This document shows, one piece after another, positions 1-11,599 of a DNA stretch of 64,000 nucleotides. The position numbers and the translations under genes are program-made. The DNA is from Symbiodinium natans. Lineage: Eukaryota > Sar > Dinophyceae > Suessiales > Symbiodiniaceae. The notes beneath the pieces are model-generated. The model had not been told where the DNA came from. It ran no database searches and was given only the letters and a program-made list of their open reading frames with translations. The DNA lies in NCBI GenBank assembly GCA_905221605.1, contig CAJNDS010001324.1, forward strand, positions 1-64,000, given 5' to 3'. Numbering within the stretch: position 1 is the stretch's first letter; each line of letters opens with the position of its first letter.

Positions 1-282
1 ATGAAGATGCTGAAGAAGCCTGACGCTCCCATTTTGCCGTGCGGTCGAACGCCGCTTCTGCGCAATCAATGCCACTTCACTTCGTGTCGAACACAGCATC
101 ATCTGCCATACTTCTCGCGTCTCTTCAAAGCAGCAAAGCAATCACAGCTACTCGTGAACACTCAAAAGCATCGGCGGCGGCACCTGTAGTGGTAGGCTTT
201 GCCAGAAGTCTGACAGACAGGCAGGTTGATTCAGCTTGCGTACTGACCATACCACACCCTGCTGAGGCACGCTGAAGCTAGC

Positions 283-744
283 CTGACCAATCATGTGGTA
301 GCAGAAGTTGAAGGAAGCCCACTCATCACGGTCGAAGGCCTTGTGCTGCACCTTGGCCCAGGGCTGTTCGGATCTTCAGCAGTAATTTCGGAAACCCCCG
401 AGTAAGTGGTGCTAGATGAATGCTGAAGATCCCAAAGGGGTACCTTATTGGGGTCCTTAGCAACAGGGGTCCTTTGCGTAAACGCCCACTCGATACCACT
501 GTAAGGGCCTCTGCGATCACCTGCTCTTGTGTGTGTTGGACTGCGGTGGCACACAGCGTGGCCTCCGTCAGCTGTTGGAGCAGCTCGGAAGGTCTCAGCG
601 GGTGGTCGAAGACCTTCATAGCTTGGAACCCGCCAGTAGTCTTGTCAGTCCCTGCGTAGGGTATTTTCTGACCGTGGATACAGTAGCAAAACCATCCTAG
701 AGCCCGTATCTCTTCGAACTTCTTCGAACCTGACAGCTTGCGGC
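283..744 (-). CDS. Two exons of an unknown minus-strand gene (partial)
   Basis: Exon 1 (744 to 521) follows a CTAAG acceptor and stays open for about 74 codons, with the protein-like segments FEEIRALGWFCYCIHGQ and FQAMKVFDHPLRPSELLQQ. It ends at GAGCAG|GTGATC. Exon 2 (351 to 283) starts after CCAAG| and reads VQHKAFDRDEWASFNFCYHM. It ends CAG|GC, a GC donor. Both junctions are in phase 0, so the frame is kept. The 169 bp intron holds a degenerate family-A inverted-repeat element. I do not recognise the protein. More exons should lie below position 283 and off the left edge. Frame continuity and splice sites are seen; function is unknown. Confidence 0.6.
380..497. mobile_element. Family-A inverted-repeat element, degenerate
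   Basis: The left end reads TTTCGGAAACCCCC and the right side has GGGGTACCTTATTGGGGTCC, both hallmarks of family A (other copies near 17.5, 25.0, 25.2, 27.9 and 49.1 kb). It lies inside the intron between the two exons at 283-744. Confidence 0.55.
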
Positions 745-1079
745 CTTAGACTGAATCAGCATGGAGTCGGGGAGGCGCGACTCGGGCCTTGGAGAACTCG
801 GGGCATGACTGGGCTCTTCAAGCGGGGGCATGAGAAGGCATAGGAACGAGGCTCTTCCCAGGCCAGCCCATCAGGACCCCAGTCCAGCTGTAGTAGGCGC
901 CGAACCTCAGCAGAAGGCCACGTTCGCGGCGCGCGAGCATCTTAGCATCTTTGCGGCTCTAATGGGGCAGAGGACCTTCTGCGGCACCACCACTCGCATG
1001 CCCGACTCGCGCGGAGGCGCCTCCGGGCCCGCAAAATGCGATAGCAAGTCGCGGCAGCAAGTCTGAAGATCTTGGCCCC

Positions 1080-2100
1080 GAAAGTGGCCCTGAAGTCCTG
1101 ACCTGCCTAAACCATGAACCCTAAGCTCCCCCCCCCCCAGAAAAAAATATCAATGGAACCAAAACCACTCAACACTGCCACACCCGAAGCCCGGCGACAG
1201 CCTCCGCGGCCCGCTCCGTCCGCTGGTACAGGATGGTGTACCTCGTCTCGAGGACTTGAGGGTTTGGGTGTTTGGGGGGGGGGGGGGGGGGGGGAAATTG
1301 GTTTGAAGGGGCTTGGCTGAGGTTTGCAGGGCCTTTTTTGGGCACAAGGAGATTGAAGGGTTTGGTTGGGTTTTTATTGCTAGGCTTCTTTGGGGGGGGG
1401 GGGTTCAACCTTTCACAATCAACTTTTCATCACAAACGACTAGTGAAAGAGCGCGTTTAATATCTACCTTCATGTCTTTCACTTGACTTCTGTTATTATT
1501 ACGGCGTGCATTTGCTTAAATATATTATGCTGCACGCCTTTATTGTATGCCTTTCTCTCTTCTCTTTATTATCGTATCCTTGTTCACCTCCCTGTTCTCT
1601 TTTTCCTGGGGCTTATGCAACAACTTACGATTTACTTTTTTATAAGCGTGTTCATGTCATTCGCTCATGCACTCATAACATAATCACTAAGGTCTTATTT
1701 ACGGTTATTGCACACACTTCGTACACTCTTGGAATACAACTCTCTGAGATGGTGTTAATAGGCGGTTTTGTTCGCTCCATCACAAGACACCAGTCAAAAC
1801 CCAATAAATGCATTGGTTTCTTGTCCAAAAGCCCTCGTTTATTGCAAGATCGCAGCGTTCGTATGAAATCCTTTTGAATTTCACTCGCGGGTGTATAGAA
1901 ATCTTTCAGTGAGCCCGCGATACACATTAATAATCATATTGCAGAGTCCCTTAATGAAAAGTATTACTGTAATAGGGGCTCATAAACTACATCATTGATC
2001 ACTCACTCAACAAATAAGTGAATACATGAAGTGAATACGTGCATACGGGACGCATGAAACGCATGAGCGAATGCATGGACGAAATGAGTGAGAGGAAGAA
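1080..2100. other. No gene seen: homopolymers and an AT-rich block
   Basis: Runs of C (~1127) and G (~1277-1294 and ~1393-1402) are followed by an AT-rich block from about 1440 to 2090. This block is compositionally unlike the GC-rich surroundings. ORFs here are short and not protein-like. Confidence 0.5.
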
Positions 2101-2294
2101 GAGAGAAAAGTGATCACGCTCTCCAATATTATTCGGATGCGTGCTCTTGTCCAAGGTCTCTCGTCTGCAGCGAACCTCTGGGGGCGCGGCTTGGGGGCTT
2201 GGAGGCCGTTGCCCAACTTCACCTGCAGTCGGCAAAATGCGCAGAAGAAGGCAGAGACCTGTTGAGAGACCGCCCGCACCTGCTGTTGGTACAG

Positions 2295-2440
2295 GTACGC
2301 GGAATCATACTCCTGATCCTGTTCCTCCAGCTTTCCCAGCTGAATGTTGAGGAACTCCTGGCTCCGAATGCTCCGATCCGAGAGACTCAGAGAAGAAACC
2401 AATCGCCAAGCAGCACAAAGCACTGCATTGCCGAGGGCCG
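2295..2440 (-). CDS. Candidate exon, unknown protein
   Basis: The minus-strand frame reads RSQEFLNIQLGKLEEQDQE and then YDSAYLYQQQ, followed by a GTGCGG donor. Its amphipathic, charge-balanced composition looks coding. There is no family match that I can name. Confidence 0.4.
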
Positions 2441-2632
2441 AGGGCGGCACATTGTAGCACAAGGAGCTTGTGGCGATCGCACGAGCACCGCAGCAGCCTG
2501 GAAACTGCGGGCCAGCACTGGTTTCTGTGTGCCATCATGTGCCATCGCAGCTTGGCCCCCGCCAGCTCTGGGCAGAAGCCCCAACTCACCGCCAGCTTTT
2601 GTCCTGAGCCGCAGGGTGTGGTCTTCCTTCAC

Positions 2633-2675
2633 CCCTAAACCCTAAACCCTAAACCCTAAACCCTAAACCCTAAAT
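2633..2675 (-). repeat. TTTAGGG array (about 6 units)
   Basis: Nearly perfect CCCTAAA units on the plus strand, i.e. TTTAGGG in the sense of the minus-strand genes. Confidence 0.95.
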
Positions 2676-3227
2676 CACTATCTGCATGACTTCCGCCCAT
2701 GCATCCCCGGCTGGCGTTTGCTAAGCGGGCGGCGCTGCAGCGCCCATCTGTGGCCGCACCACGTGTGATGCTGTTGGTCGGCTGGCTACTTCGCATGTGT
2801 TTGCTCTGCTGTTCTCGGACCCCTTTTTGAAAACGCACCGCAGTGAGGTGTTGATGAGGTCGCTGGAGCTTGATGTGTCTGAGAAGCTAAGGCGTATGCA
2901 TGCGTATGCAGCATGCAATTCTGTGGAAGAAGAGAGTGCTCAGGCTTTAAAAGCTTTTAAAAGACTTTCATATCGCAGGTGAACCAGAAGAGACGAAGAA
3001 AGGGTGGCCGATGCACTTGTCAAGCATGGCGTTTGTGCAACAAGCGGCCGCTCCACAGAAGCTCCACAAGATCTTACGCTTTGACACCGCGCATGCCTGC
3101 TCCACTCTTCTATGGTGCTGAGCGCCGCTCTCAGGCAAGCACGGCAAAGGAAACGTCCGACACCTCACCCGCACGACAGACTGTATCTACAACATGACCA
3201 GATATGTTGTATATAAAAGTACATCAC

Positions 3228-3390
3228 ACATGCGTGCATGCATACATACATGCATACATACATAGATACATACGTACGTACGTACATACATACATACATG
3301 TATGTATATGTACGTATGTATAGAAGAATATATTGTATACACATAAACATATCTCAATATACACATACACATACGCATGTACATACACAG
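3228..3390. repeat. (CATA)n / (GTAC)n microsatellite
   Basis: Imperfect tetranucleotide tract of CATA, TACG and ACAC units. The ORFs it creates on both strands are artefacts. Confidence 0.9.
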
Positions 3391-3559
3391 TCTAGCCCAG
3401 AAGCTATGCAAGCAGCTGAGGCTGCGGCGTGATCGGTGGCACTGCTGTTGCCAGGGTCGTCGTGAGGCTTGTAGCAGGACATCTGAAAAAGCTTACAAAT
3501 GCTTTACCGTAAGTATGCTCAAGTACAGTAGCAACTAGTGTAGTACAGTGTTACTCTCT

Positions 3560-6500
3560 TATGGGTCAGTCACGTCCACGTTCCGCCATGTCCACATCTG
3601 CCTTTTCCATAGCCTCAGAGAACAACACTTTTCAGAACCCGACTTCAAAAACCTCAAGGCATCCAAAACGCTAGACTCGCTAGGCACGTCAGCTGCAAAC
3701 TGAGTCTCGGGCCATCTCTGTATCGCTTCCACCAGCCCGAGCTTCAAGAAATAGAAGACCGACCAAACACAACAAAGTAGAAAACGACGCAAATGACTAT
3801 GATCTGAAAGGGTTGCTGAGAGGCCGCGGTGACCACGGGAGCGCCTGGAACTTCTCGATCTTACCTGTCACTGAGCCGTGGAATGTCGCTACCTCTATCA
3901 TCCCCTTCACGGTCTTACTAACATCGAGGGAGAGCTGGAAGTTGCGTCTCTGCAGTGGTGGAGTTTCTTGCTTCCGTGGCTGGGTGCTTTTTCGCCGGTT
4001 GTTTCGGCTCATGCATCCGGAAAGCAGCATCGCCCGAAAACCGGCATCGCACCGCAACAGACAGAGTTGCCATGGCTGCAGTACTCGACGAAGCACGAAT
4101 TTCCCATCCTTTTTCATCTCCGGAGACTTTCACACCGAGACGACGAGCCACTAGCCCTGGGATCACACGCGACGACCGGGGCCGTGTTCTACTGTGAGGC
4201 CCTCTTCATCCCTCTCTCTTTGCGAAAGCCACATCAACGACACTTCCTGTCCGCTGCATAGATCGCAGCACATCGTAGCCTCATCGTTCACTGCAACGAG
4301 GGACGAGGAAGCAGTTGTTGGAGCCACGCCATGTTTAACCACGAACTCGCCAGTTGTTTCGATGATGTCGGACTGGCATGTTTCTTTTGGTGATGCCCTG
4401 AAAAGACCGATCGATGCTGGACATGGAGTCGATCATGTCGAACAACCTGTGATTACCTTATTTTTCCATGGCCATCCGCCCGCTTTCCACAAATACGATG
4501 CCCGCATCCGGCTTTTGTATGCCAGCCTCAGCGCTGCAAACAAAGAGGATTCAAGAGCAAACTCAGCAGCAGACTCGCGGGCAGGCTCTGTGGAGGCTGA
4601 GTCTCGGGCCACTTCTGAATCACTTTGGCCGGCTTCAAGACGTAGAGCGAACAAACAAAAAGTCGAACATGACGAATGTGACTGATCTTGTATTTACCCG
4701 CCTCTATCATCCCTTCATGGTATTACTAACATCGAGGGTGAGCTGGAAGTTGCGTCTTTGCAGTGGTGGAGTTACTTGCTTCCGTGGCTGGGCGCGTTCT
4801 CGCCAGTTGTTCCAGGTGCATGCATCGCCCCAAGACCGGCATCACGCGACCACGGACAGAGTCGCCATGGCTGCAGACCTCGACGAAGCACGAATTTCCC
4901 ATCTTTTTTCATCTCCGGAGACTTTCACACCGAGACGACGAGCCACTAGCCCTGGGATCACACGCGACGACCGGGGCCGTGTTCTACTGTGAGGCCCTCT
5001 TCATCCCTCTCTCTTTGCGAAAGCCACATCAACGACACTTCCTGTCCGCTGCATAGATCGCAGCACATCGTAGCCTCATCGTTCACTGCAACGAGGGACG
5101 AGGAAGCAGTTGTTGGAGCCACGCCATGTTTAACCACGAACTCGCCAGTTGTTTCGATGATGTCGGACTGGCATGTTTCTTTTGGTGATGCCCTGAAAAG
5201 ACCGATCGATGCTGGACATGGAGCCCATCATGTCGAACAACCTGTGATTACCTTATTTTTTCCATGGCCATCCGCTTTCCACAAATACGATACCCGCATC
5301 CGGCTTTTTGAATGCCAGCCTCAGCGCTGAGAAAAACGAGCATTGAAGAGCAAACTCAGCAGCAGACTCGCGGGCAGGCTCTGTGGAGGCTGAGTCTCGG
5401 GCCACTTCTGAATCACTTTGGCCGGCTTCAAGACGTAGAGCGAACAAACAAAAAGTCGAACATGACGAATGTGACTGATCTTGTATTTACCCGCCTCTAT
5501 CATCCCTTCATGGTATTACTAACATCGAGGGTGAGCTGGAAGTTGCGTCTCTGCAGTGCTGGAGTTACTTGCTTCCGTGGCTGGGCGCGTTCTCGCCGGT
5601 TGTTCCAGGCGCATGCATCGCCCCAAGACCGGCATCACGCGACCACGGACAGAGTCGCCATGGCTGCAGTACTCGACGACGAAGCCATCCTTTTCATCTC
5701 CGGAGGCTTTCACACCGAGACGACGAGCCACTAGCCCTGGGATCACACGCGACGACCGGGGCCGTGTTCTACTGTGAGGCCCTCTTCATCCCTCGCTCTT
5801 TGCGAAAGCCACATCAACGACACTTCCTGTCTGCTGCTGAGATCGAAGCACATCGTAGCCTCATCGTTCACTGCAACGAGGGACGAGGAAGCAGTTGTTG
5901 GAGCCACGCCATGTTTAACCACGAACTCGCCAGTTGTTTCGATGACGTCGGACTGGCATGTTTTTTGTGATGCCCTGAAAAGACCGATCGATGCTGGACA
6001 TGGCGTCCATCATGTCGAACAACCTGTGATTACCTTATTTTTTCCATGGCCATCCGCTTTCCACAAAGACGATGCCCGCATCCGGCTTTTTGAATGCCAG
6101 CCTCAGCGAAAAACGAGCATTGAAGAGCAAACTCAGCAGCAGACTCACAGGCAGGCTCTGTGGAGGCTGAGTCCCGGACCGCTTCTGAATCACTTTGGCC
6201 GGCTGCAAGACGTAGAGGAGCGAACAAACAAAACGAAGAAAACGACGAATGTGACTGATCTTGTGTTTACCCGCCTCTATCATCCCCTTCACGGTCTTAC
6301 TAACATCGAGGGTGAGCTGGAAGATGCTTCGTGGCTGGGCGTGTTTCTGCCGGTTGTTCCCGGCGCATGCACCCGGAAGGCAGCATGACCACGGACAGAG
6401 TCGCCATGGCTGCAGACCTCGACGAAGCACGAATTTCCCATCCTTTTCATCTCCGGAGACTTTCACACCGAGACGACGAGCCACTAGCCCTGGGATCACA

Positions 6501-6683
6501 CGCGACGACCGGGGGCCGTGTTCTACTGTGAGGCCCTCTTCATCCCTCTCTCTTTGCGAAAGCCACATCAACGACACTTCCTGTCCGCTGCATAGATCGA
6601 AGCACATCGTAGCCTCATCGTTCGCTGCAACGAGGGACGAGGAAGCAGTTGTTGGAGCCACCCCATGTTTAACGATGAACTCG
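3560..6683. repeat. Tandem array of a ~0.8 kb unit, about 3.5 clear copies
   Basis: Using the landmark CCTCTATCAT, copies start at 3892, 4701, 5494 and 6274, giving spacings of 809, 793 and 780 bp. The last copy stops near 6683. A more diverged stretch at about 3650-3890 still matches the unit's 3' part (CTGAGTCTCGGGCCA). Copies differ by substitutions and by indels that are both multiples and non-multiples of three (for example the T-run before CATCTCCGGAG), so no single frame is conserved throughout. ORFs of 60-260 residues on both strands recur in every copy and are probably by-products. Confidence 0.9.
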
Positions 6684-6699
6684 GGACAGCGCTGACGGG

Positions 6700-6905
6700 C
6701 GAGGATGTCCCCACAAGGTCCCGCAGGGGGAAAGCAGGCGGCGCGACACTCCTGATTGGTTTTCAATGGACCCACGACGCCTGAGGCCGAGGTGGCGCCC
6801 ACATATGTCCACATGCACCATGTCGTTGAACGTTGCGTGGGTTTCGCAGGCGAAGGTGCAGCACCAGCAGGCTTGGCCAGGTTCTGCGAAGGGCTCTCCC
6901 ATGAC
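6700..6905 (-). pseudogene. Possible retrotransposon integrase relic
   Basis: The minus frame contains CWCCTFACETHATFNDMVHVD. A Cys cluster followed by FNxxVxxD resembles the step from the zinc-binding region to the catalytic core of LTR-retroelement integrases. Only this short segment is visible, and no reverse transcriptase or LTR was found nearby. It could equally be an ordinary exon. Confidence 0.25.
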
Positions 6906-7063
6906 GATGCACCGGCTGTCCTAAGGCGCCTGTTTACTATCCTTGGACTCCTGCTCTTTCCCTCTCCTCCATAGTAGGTTCACGCAGTTCTCGATGTATG
7001 CGGGGTGGGGGGAATGGCTAAAGGCAAGTCCACGAGCACTGTGGGGATGAAGCACCTCTACCG

Positions 7064-7321
7064 TTACGGGGTGAACACGCCGAACATCATCGAACCACCT
7101 CGGACCACTTCGGACGTTGGCCACCGTTCATCCAGAACAGGGACTGAGCCTTGCGGGTACCTGGACTCGAACATCCGGAACCTCCGGCTCATGCGGATCA
7201 TCCCCTGGCCATGAGCCCCGGCCCATGGCATCATGCTGGACGAATGGAGCCGCGCGGTAGTTCGAACTCCGGCATGGGCACCTTCCCGGTCGCCGAGTTC
7301 CTTGAGCTTGGGGAGAGCCAT
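7064..7321 (-). CDS. Candidate exon, unknown
   Basis: The open minus frame ends with segments such as RMSRRFRMFESRYPQGSVPV and VRGGSMMFGVFTP. The plus frame over the same bases is also open (MKHLYRYGVNTPNI), so the coding strand is undecided. No domain is recognised. Confidence 0.25.
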   Translation of the reverse strand: MALPKLKELGDREGAHAGVRTTARLHSSSMMPWAGAHGQGMIRMSRRFRMFESRYPQGSVPVLDERWPTSEVVRGGSMMFGVFTP

Positions 7322-7329
7322 GGAGAGCC

Positions 7330-9690
7330 TGCTTAGGACCAGACCTCAGGGCAAGGCGCCCTGGGGCCTGGGATTAGAAGAACCTGGGGAGGGCCGCAAG
7401 CGGCCCATAGCACGTCGAAGAGATCGCGTCCATGGCCCCGGACTCCTCGATGCTGGCCCTCAGCCTCAGAGGGTTCAGAGGGTTCCTAGGGTTTAGGGTT
7501 AAGAGGTTCTTTAGCGGTTCAAGGTCGCAAAGGTGATTTTTGGCTGGGTTCCGGGTTCCCGGGCTGTCCACCGAAGAACGAGAACCACCCAGCCTGGAGA
7601 AGTGCTCCCGCGCGACCCCCCCCCGAAACTAGGCCTTGGCAACTCCCGGGTTCATGTCCCACCTCGGACCAGACGGTTAGCTCGCCCGGTCCAGACGGCG
7701 GAACCTGCAAGAGAGAGAGGCTGCGCCGACCCAGCCTTCGCTACTGGTTCTCAAAGCGGGGGGGGGGGAGTAGGGGAGGAGTTCATACGGTAAACTCTGG
7801 TTTGGGCTGGGATTCCATTTAGTACACCTTTTGGGGTATGAGGATAAGGATGTTCCAACTTTTTGAGGCTTACTGTACTTCAAAAAGGATCCCCTAATAT
7901 GTACCTGCGGCCCTTTTGTTGGTACATGCAATCCCTCAATCCCTCTCCTCACCTCGCCCTTGACCACCGGTCATCTGAGAATCCCACGGCGGTGGCTGCT
8001 TGTGAAGAGCCGGGGAAGTGGAACCTGGGGGGAAGCTATCCTCACAACGAAGCGACCCGAAACGCCAAACCCTCAGCCTCTATCCTCCACCCACTGCTAG
8101 GGGCCCTACAGCCGCCAGAGGGTCATTGGGAAGCTACGGAAGCTATCTGACCCAATGGGCATATCGTCCCAGACCCGTGCATGGAGGAATGCTTGCAGCT
8201 TGGGGTGCGAGGTCTAGGGCTTAGGTTTGGTGTGCCACGAAAGAAACTCACACCGATGTGACGGCCTCGATGAATGCCTGCATTAATCTTTTTTGCAGGA
8301 GGCCCCCGAACAGGATGCTATTTGGGGAAGCAACCCTTGAATTAAATGGCCTTGTCTTCGGGCGCTCCCTCCAAGGCTCCGACGCGCTCGCCAGACCCGG
8401 CGCCTCCACAAACGAAGCGCCTCGGCCAAACCCCCTCTGAAGGTTTAGGGCTTAGGGTTTAGGGTTTAGGGTTTAGGGCTTCGGGTTTAGGGTTTAGGGT
8501 ATTGTCGGGCTCTCGGGTTTGCACTCGGAGCTGCGCAGCCGCTACGCATGTGCTTGTGGGCTCCCCGCAGAGCTGCAGCTCGCAGATCACCAGCGACCCG
8601 TCGCACTCGCCAAGGACAGCCAGGCCTCGGCTTTTGCGTTCGCCACTTGTAGAGGAAGATTGAACGCAAACCTTGAAAGCCAGTAGACTAGAGTTATGGG
8701 CGAAAGCTTCCTATTTTGGGGGTGTAGCCTCTTACTTTGGGTATCCAGCCGTTTGAGGAACAGCTTTTGCTCAGCATCTCTGGGGCCCGCCACGACCAGC
8801 TGTGACAGGCGACGGGAGCCACAACAAGGACGTCACCTCCCAAAAGAGGACGTGACGCCTAAGAACGGGTCAATACACTTTCTCATTGCGTAGCTTGTGG
8901 GCCTCGCAGCAAGCCCCCTTGATGTTGGGCAGCGAAGTGGACACGGTCCAGAGCAGATGCGGCCTCCGAAATGCACACTGCAACGCCTGCCTGCCTATGC
9001 CCGCTTTCCACGGTGTGGGTCCATGGGAGGCGTGATGAGCTGTGCCCCTGGCGAAGCTCCTTTCCGGTCTGCGGGCCATGCCTGGGGTGTGCAAGACATG
9101 GGAACTTGCGAGGTCGCAAGGCGTTCCAAGTGCACAGTGCTCTCGGAGACTCTACAGCGCCGAGGGCGCTGCCCAACCACGGATCTCCCGTGGGCACGCA
9201 GTTGCCACAAAATGACCTCCGGGAAGAACGGCCATTCCTTGCGCAGCATCAAGCAACACACAGGAGACTGGAGGGAGGCGAGAGAGAGGCGGGAGCCTAA
9301 CGGTCGAGGGGTCTGGGCACGCGGCCAACGAGCATTTGCTCGTGAGGCTTCCAGAAGTCCTGCCAGTCGCGGCTTCACGCTGCTTGACGATGCTCATGGG
9401 TTCCCATCACTGGAAGAGCCTGTGACTCGAGCTTCTCCGGCGTTCCAGCCTGCAACTCGGCCGACACTCCAGCAGGAGTATGCACCAAAATATGTACCAA
9501 CATATGTACCAATATATGCACCAACATCTGTACCTATATGGGCCCATGCTGAGGCAGGGACATATGGAAGCAGGGCTGACCGTTCCCAGACCTGGCTCAG
9601 GGGCACCAACTCAGGCCTTTGACCCTATCAAGACGAGTCAAGACGGCTTGCTTCAGAAGAGTCGAGAACGCAGTTTGGCCCCTCCTTTCT
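7330..9690. other. No supported gene; weak telomere-like tract
   Basis: The stretch holds a degenerate TTTAGGG tract near 7475-7502, a G-run near 7760 and the array at 8441-8501. A 241-codon plus ORF (8897-9622) overlaps equally long minus ORFs and shows no domain, so I did not call it. Confidence 0.4.
8441..8501 (+). repeat. TTTAGGG array (about 7 units, with GCTTAGG and TTCGGG variants)
   Basis: Direct reading of the plus strand. Confidence 0.9.
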
Positions 9691-9696
9691 TCAGTG

Positions 9697-11511
9697 CTAG
9701 TCGTTGCTAGCCATGCGCATGAAAGCATCCGTGTCTTTGCGGGGCAGGTCGAAGACCCAGCCACAGAGCTGGGCTGCTCTGCCAGGATCCATCCGCCGCA
9801 CCTCCTCGAGGGCGCCGTTGATGAAGATGGTCCTGCCCTTCGCCTCCACTCCGAAGAAGTCGTGGTCGTGTCCGAAGCAGTGAAAGCGCGGGGGCTCGCT
9901 GAGCTGCTCCAATCGCTTCAGTAGCAACTCACAGCCGCAGTCCTGCGAGCGAATCTGATGGGGAGGTGTGTGGGTCATTAACACATCCAGGCCTTCTGGT
10001 ATCTTTGACCAGATCTGCTGCCGTTCTGCCCGAGGCCGCTCGAAAGCATTGCTCAGGTACCGCTTGCCGAGGGTTTCTTCCCGGCAACTGACCGTTGGAC
10101 TTCCCCAAATCTTCAACCCCTGGTATTCTACAAGAGTGTTCTCCAAGTATACAACATTGCCTGGCAGACTTTCGAGAAAGGGCTTCTTAGCTCTCGCCGC
10201 ATCTCTCGGGTATCTCTTCTCATCCAGTAAGGTGTCGTGGTTCCCAGCTATTACTACGATCAGCCTGAAGCGTTCGCTGATTTTGAAGAGCCACTCCACG
10301 AAATCTGCTAGGTGCTTAAAGATGTCCCTGTCTCCATAGTTGCCCACCAGGTCTCCTGTATGAAGCAGTACCTCTCCAGGTGGCAAGTACACATTCTTGT
10401 GATGGTGATGAGTATCGGAGATATGGACGAAACGCACTGGAGGAGTGGAGGACAAGGATGTGACTGTTAGAGGATGCGGTAACCTGTTGAGCATCTCCTC
10501 GATTTCACGCAGCAGTAACCACAAGTCCTTGACTGCTGGATGGGATGGACCTAGTTTCCGTTCCAACTCTCGGTTCTCCTCGATCCGTGAGGCGACGATT
10601 GGGTACTCTGCCGTCGTCCTGTAGATGGTGAAGGGGCTTGCTGGAAGCTCTTCATCCATGTCCGGAATGGGCTCAGGTGGAACATCAGGGGCGCTGGTGT
10701 CCAGCATAAAGGATGCGCGGCTTGCCTCAATGGCAGCTACTAGCTTTTCAAGGTTGTCTGCCGTGCAGAGTACCGCATCCGCGCCAGCATCCGTGCATGC
10801 CTGGGTCATAACGCCGTGCTTGCACGCGGTGTGGCTGAAGACTACCATTGTAGGCGATGGCTTAAGCCTCTTTACCACAGAGATAAGGGTACTTCTGTCA
10901 GCTGCCCCGTCGAAGATAAGATCAACTCCCGGGCGAGTGCCCAAGGCAGCGATGACTGCACCCCAAGGACCTCTGTTGCGAACGTGGTCCAAGGCTTCAT
11001 CGTTTGTCGCAACTTTGACCACCATAAAGTTGTACTTGCGAGCGACGCTCTTAACAGTTGCTGTGGTTTCCTCACCTGCAAGGCATAGCACGCGCGGGGC
11101 CGGGGCCACAAGTAAATCGGTCAAGCCCTCAGCAGAACAAATGACTGCATCCGCCCCAGCGCGACGGCAGCGTGATGCTATGTTGTGCTTCTCACATGCT
11201 GTCCAGCTATAAACCGCAACCAGGGGTGGAGGATCCAGCTGCTTTGCTGCAAGGATCAAGCTGCTTTCCTTCCCTCGATCGAAGAGCATATCCTCACGTC
11301 TCGTCCCGAGCGCGGCCACGATGGCCATCCAGCGACCTCCTCGTGCGAGGTGCGACATCGCATCGGCGAGAGTGGACACCTCTGTTAGGGCGAGGCCATG
11401 AGCACCTGCAACTCTTCGAACAGTTGCCGTGGTCTCTGCCCCTGCCAGACAGAGGATGCCTCCAGTGCCATCACCGCCCAAACCCCTCCGAGCAGAAGGG
11501 TGGCAACCCAT
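9697..11511 (-). CDS. Calcineurin-like metallophosphoesterase with two N-terminal receiver-like domains
   Basis: A single uninterrupted frame of about 604 codons runs from the ATG at 11511. A TTG lies upstream at 11550 after an in-frame stop, so 11511 is the first ATG. The C-terminal half has the metallophosphoesterase signature in order: ISDTHHHH, GDLVGNYGD, GNHD, THTPPHQ and GHDHDFFG. This order and spacing fit the MPPED/UPF0046 branch, predicted metal-dependent phosphodiesterases. The N-terminal half holds two related ~120-residue domains starting ILCLAGAETTATV and VLCLAGEETTATV. Each has alternating strands and helices and ends GADAV followed by a helix, like a CheY receiver fold. Strand 3 reads IVAALGT / VIAALGT with no Asp, so phospho-acceptance looks lost. 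The lack of introns contrasts with its neighbours and hints at a retrocopy origin (inference). Confidence 0.85.
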   Translation of the reverse strand: MGCHPSARRGLGGDGTGGILCLAGAETTATVRRVAGAHGLALTEVSTLADAMSHLARGGRWMAIVAALGTRREDMLFDRGKESSLILAAKQLDPPPLVAVYSWTACEKHNIASRCRRAGADAVICSAEGLTDLLVAPAPRVLCLAGEETTATVKSVARKYNFMVVKVATNDEALDHVRNRGPWGAVIAALGTRPGVDLIFDGAADRSTLISVVKRLKPSPTMVVFSHTACKHGVMTQACTDAGADAVLCTADNLEKLVAAIEASRASFMLDTSAPDVPPEPIPDMDEELPASPFTIYRTTAEYPIVASRIEENRELERKLGPSHPAVKDLWLLLREIEEMLNRLPHPLTVTSLSSTPPVRFVHISDTHHHHKNVYLPPGEVLLHTGDLVGNYGDRDIFKHLADFVEWLFKISERFRLIVVIAGNHDTLLDEKRYPRDAARAKKPFLESLPGNVVYLENTLVEYQGLKIWGSPTVSCREETLGKRYLSNAFERPRAERQQIWSKIPEGLDVLMTHTPPHQIRSQDCGCELLLKRLEQLSEPPRFHCFGHDHDFFGVEAKGRTIFINGALEEVRRMDPGRAAQLCGWVFDLPRKDTDAFMRMASND

Positions 11512-11599
11512 CAGGAACAAATGCCGGCCTTGCCACAGGTCTACCCCCAAAGTTATTCAAAAGTTGCCTCTACCACACTCATCTGCTCTGGCTAGGCGA

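Noticed and set aside
3878-6388. Recurring ORFs of 60-204 codons inside the 0.8 kb tandem unit
   Set aside because: Indels of non-multiples of three shift frames between copies and both strands stay open, so I could not choose a coding frame.
8897-9622. 241-codon plus-strand ORF
   Set aside because: Overlapped by comparably long minus ORFs, includes an ATGTACC repeat region, and has no recognisable motif or splice context.
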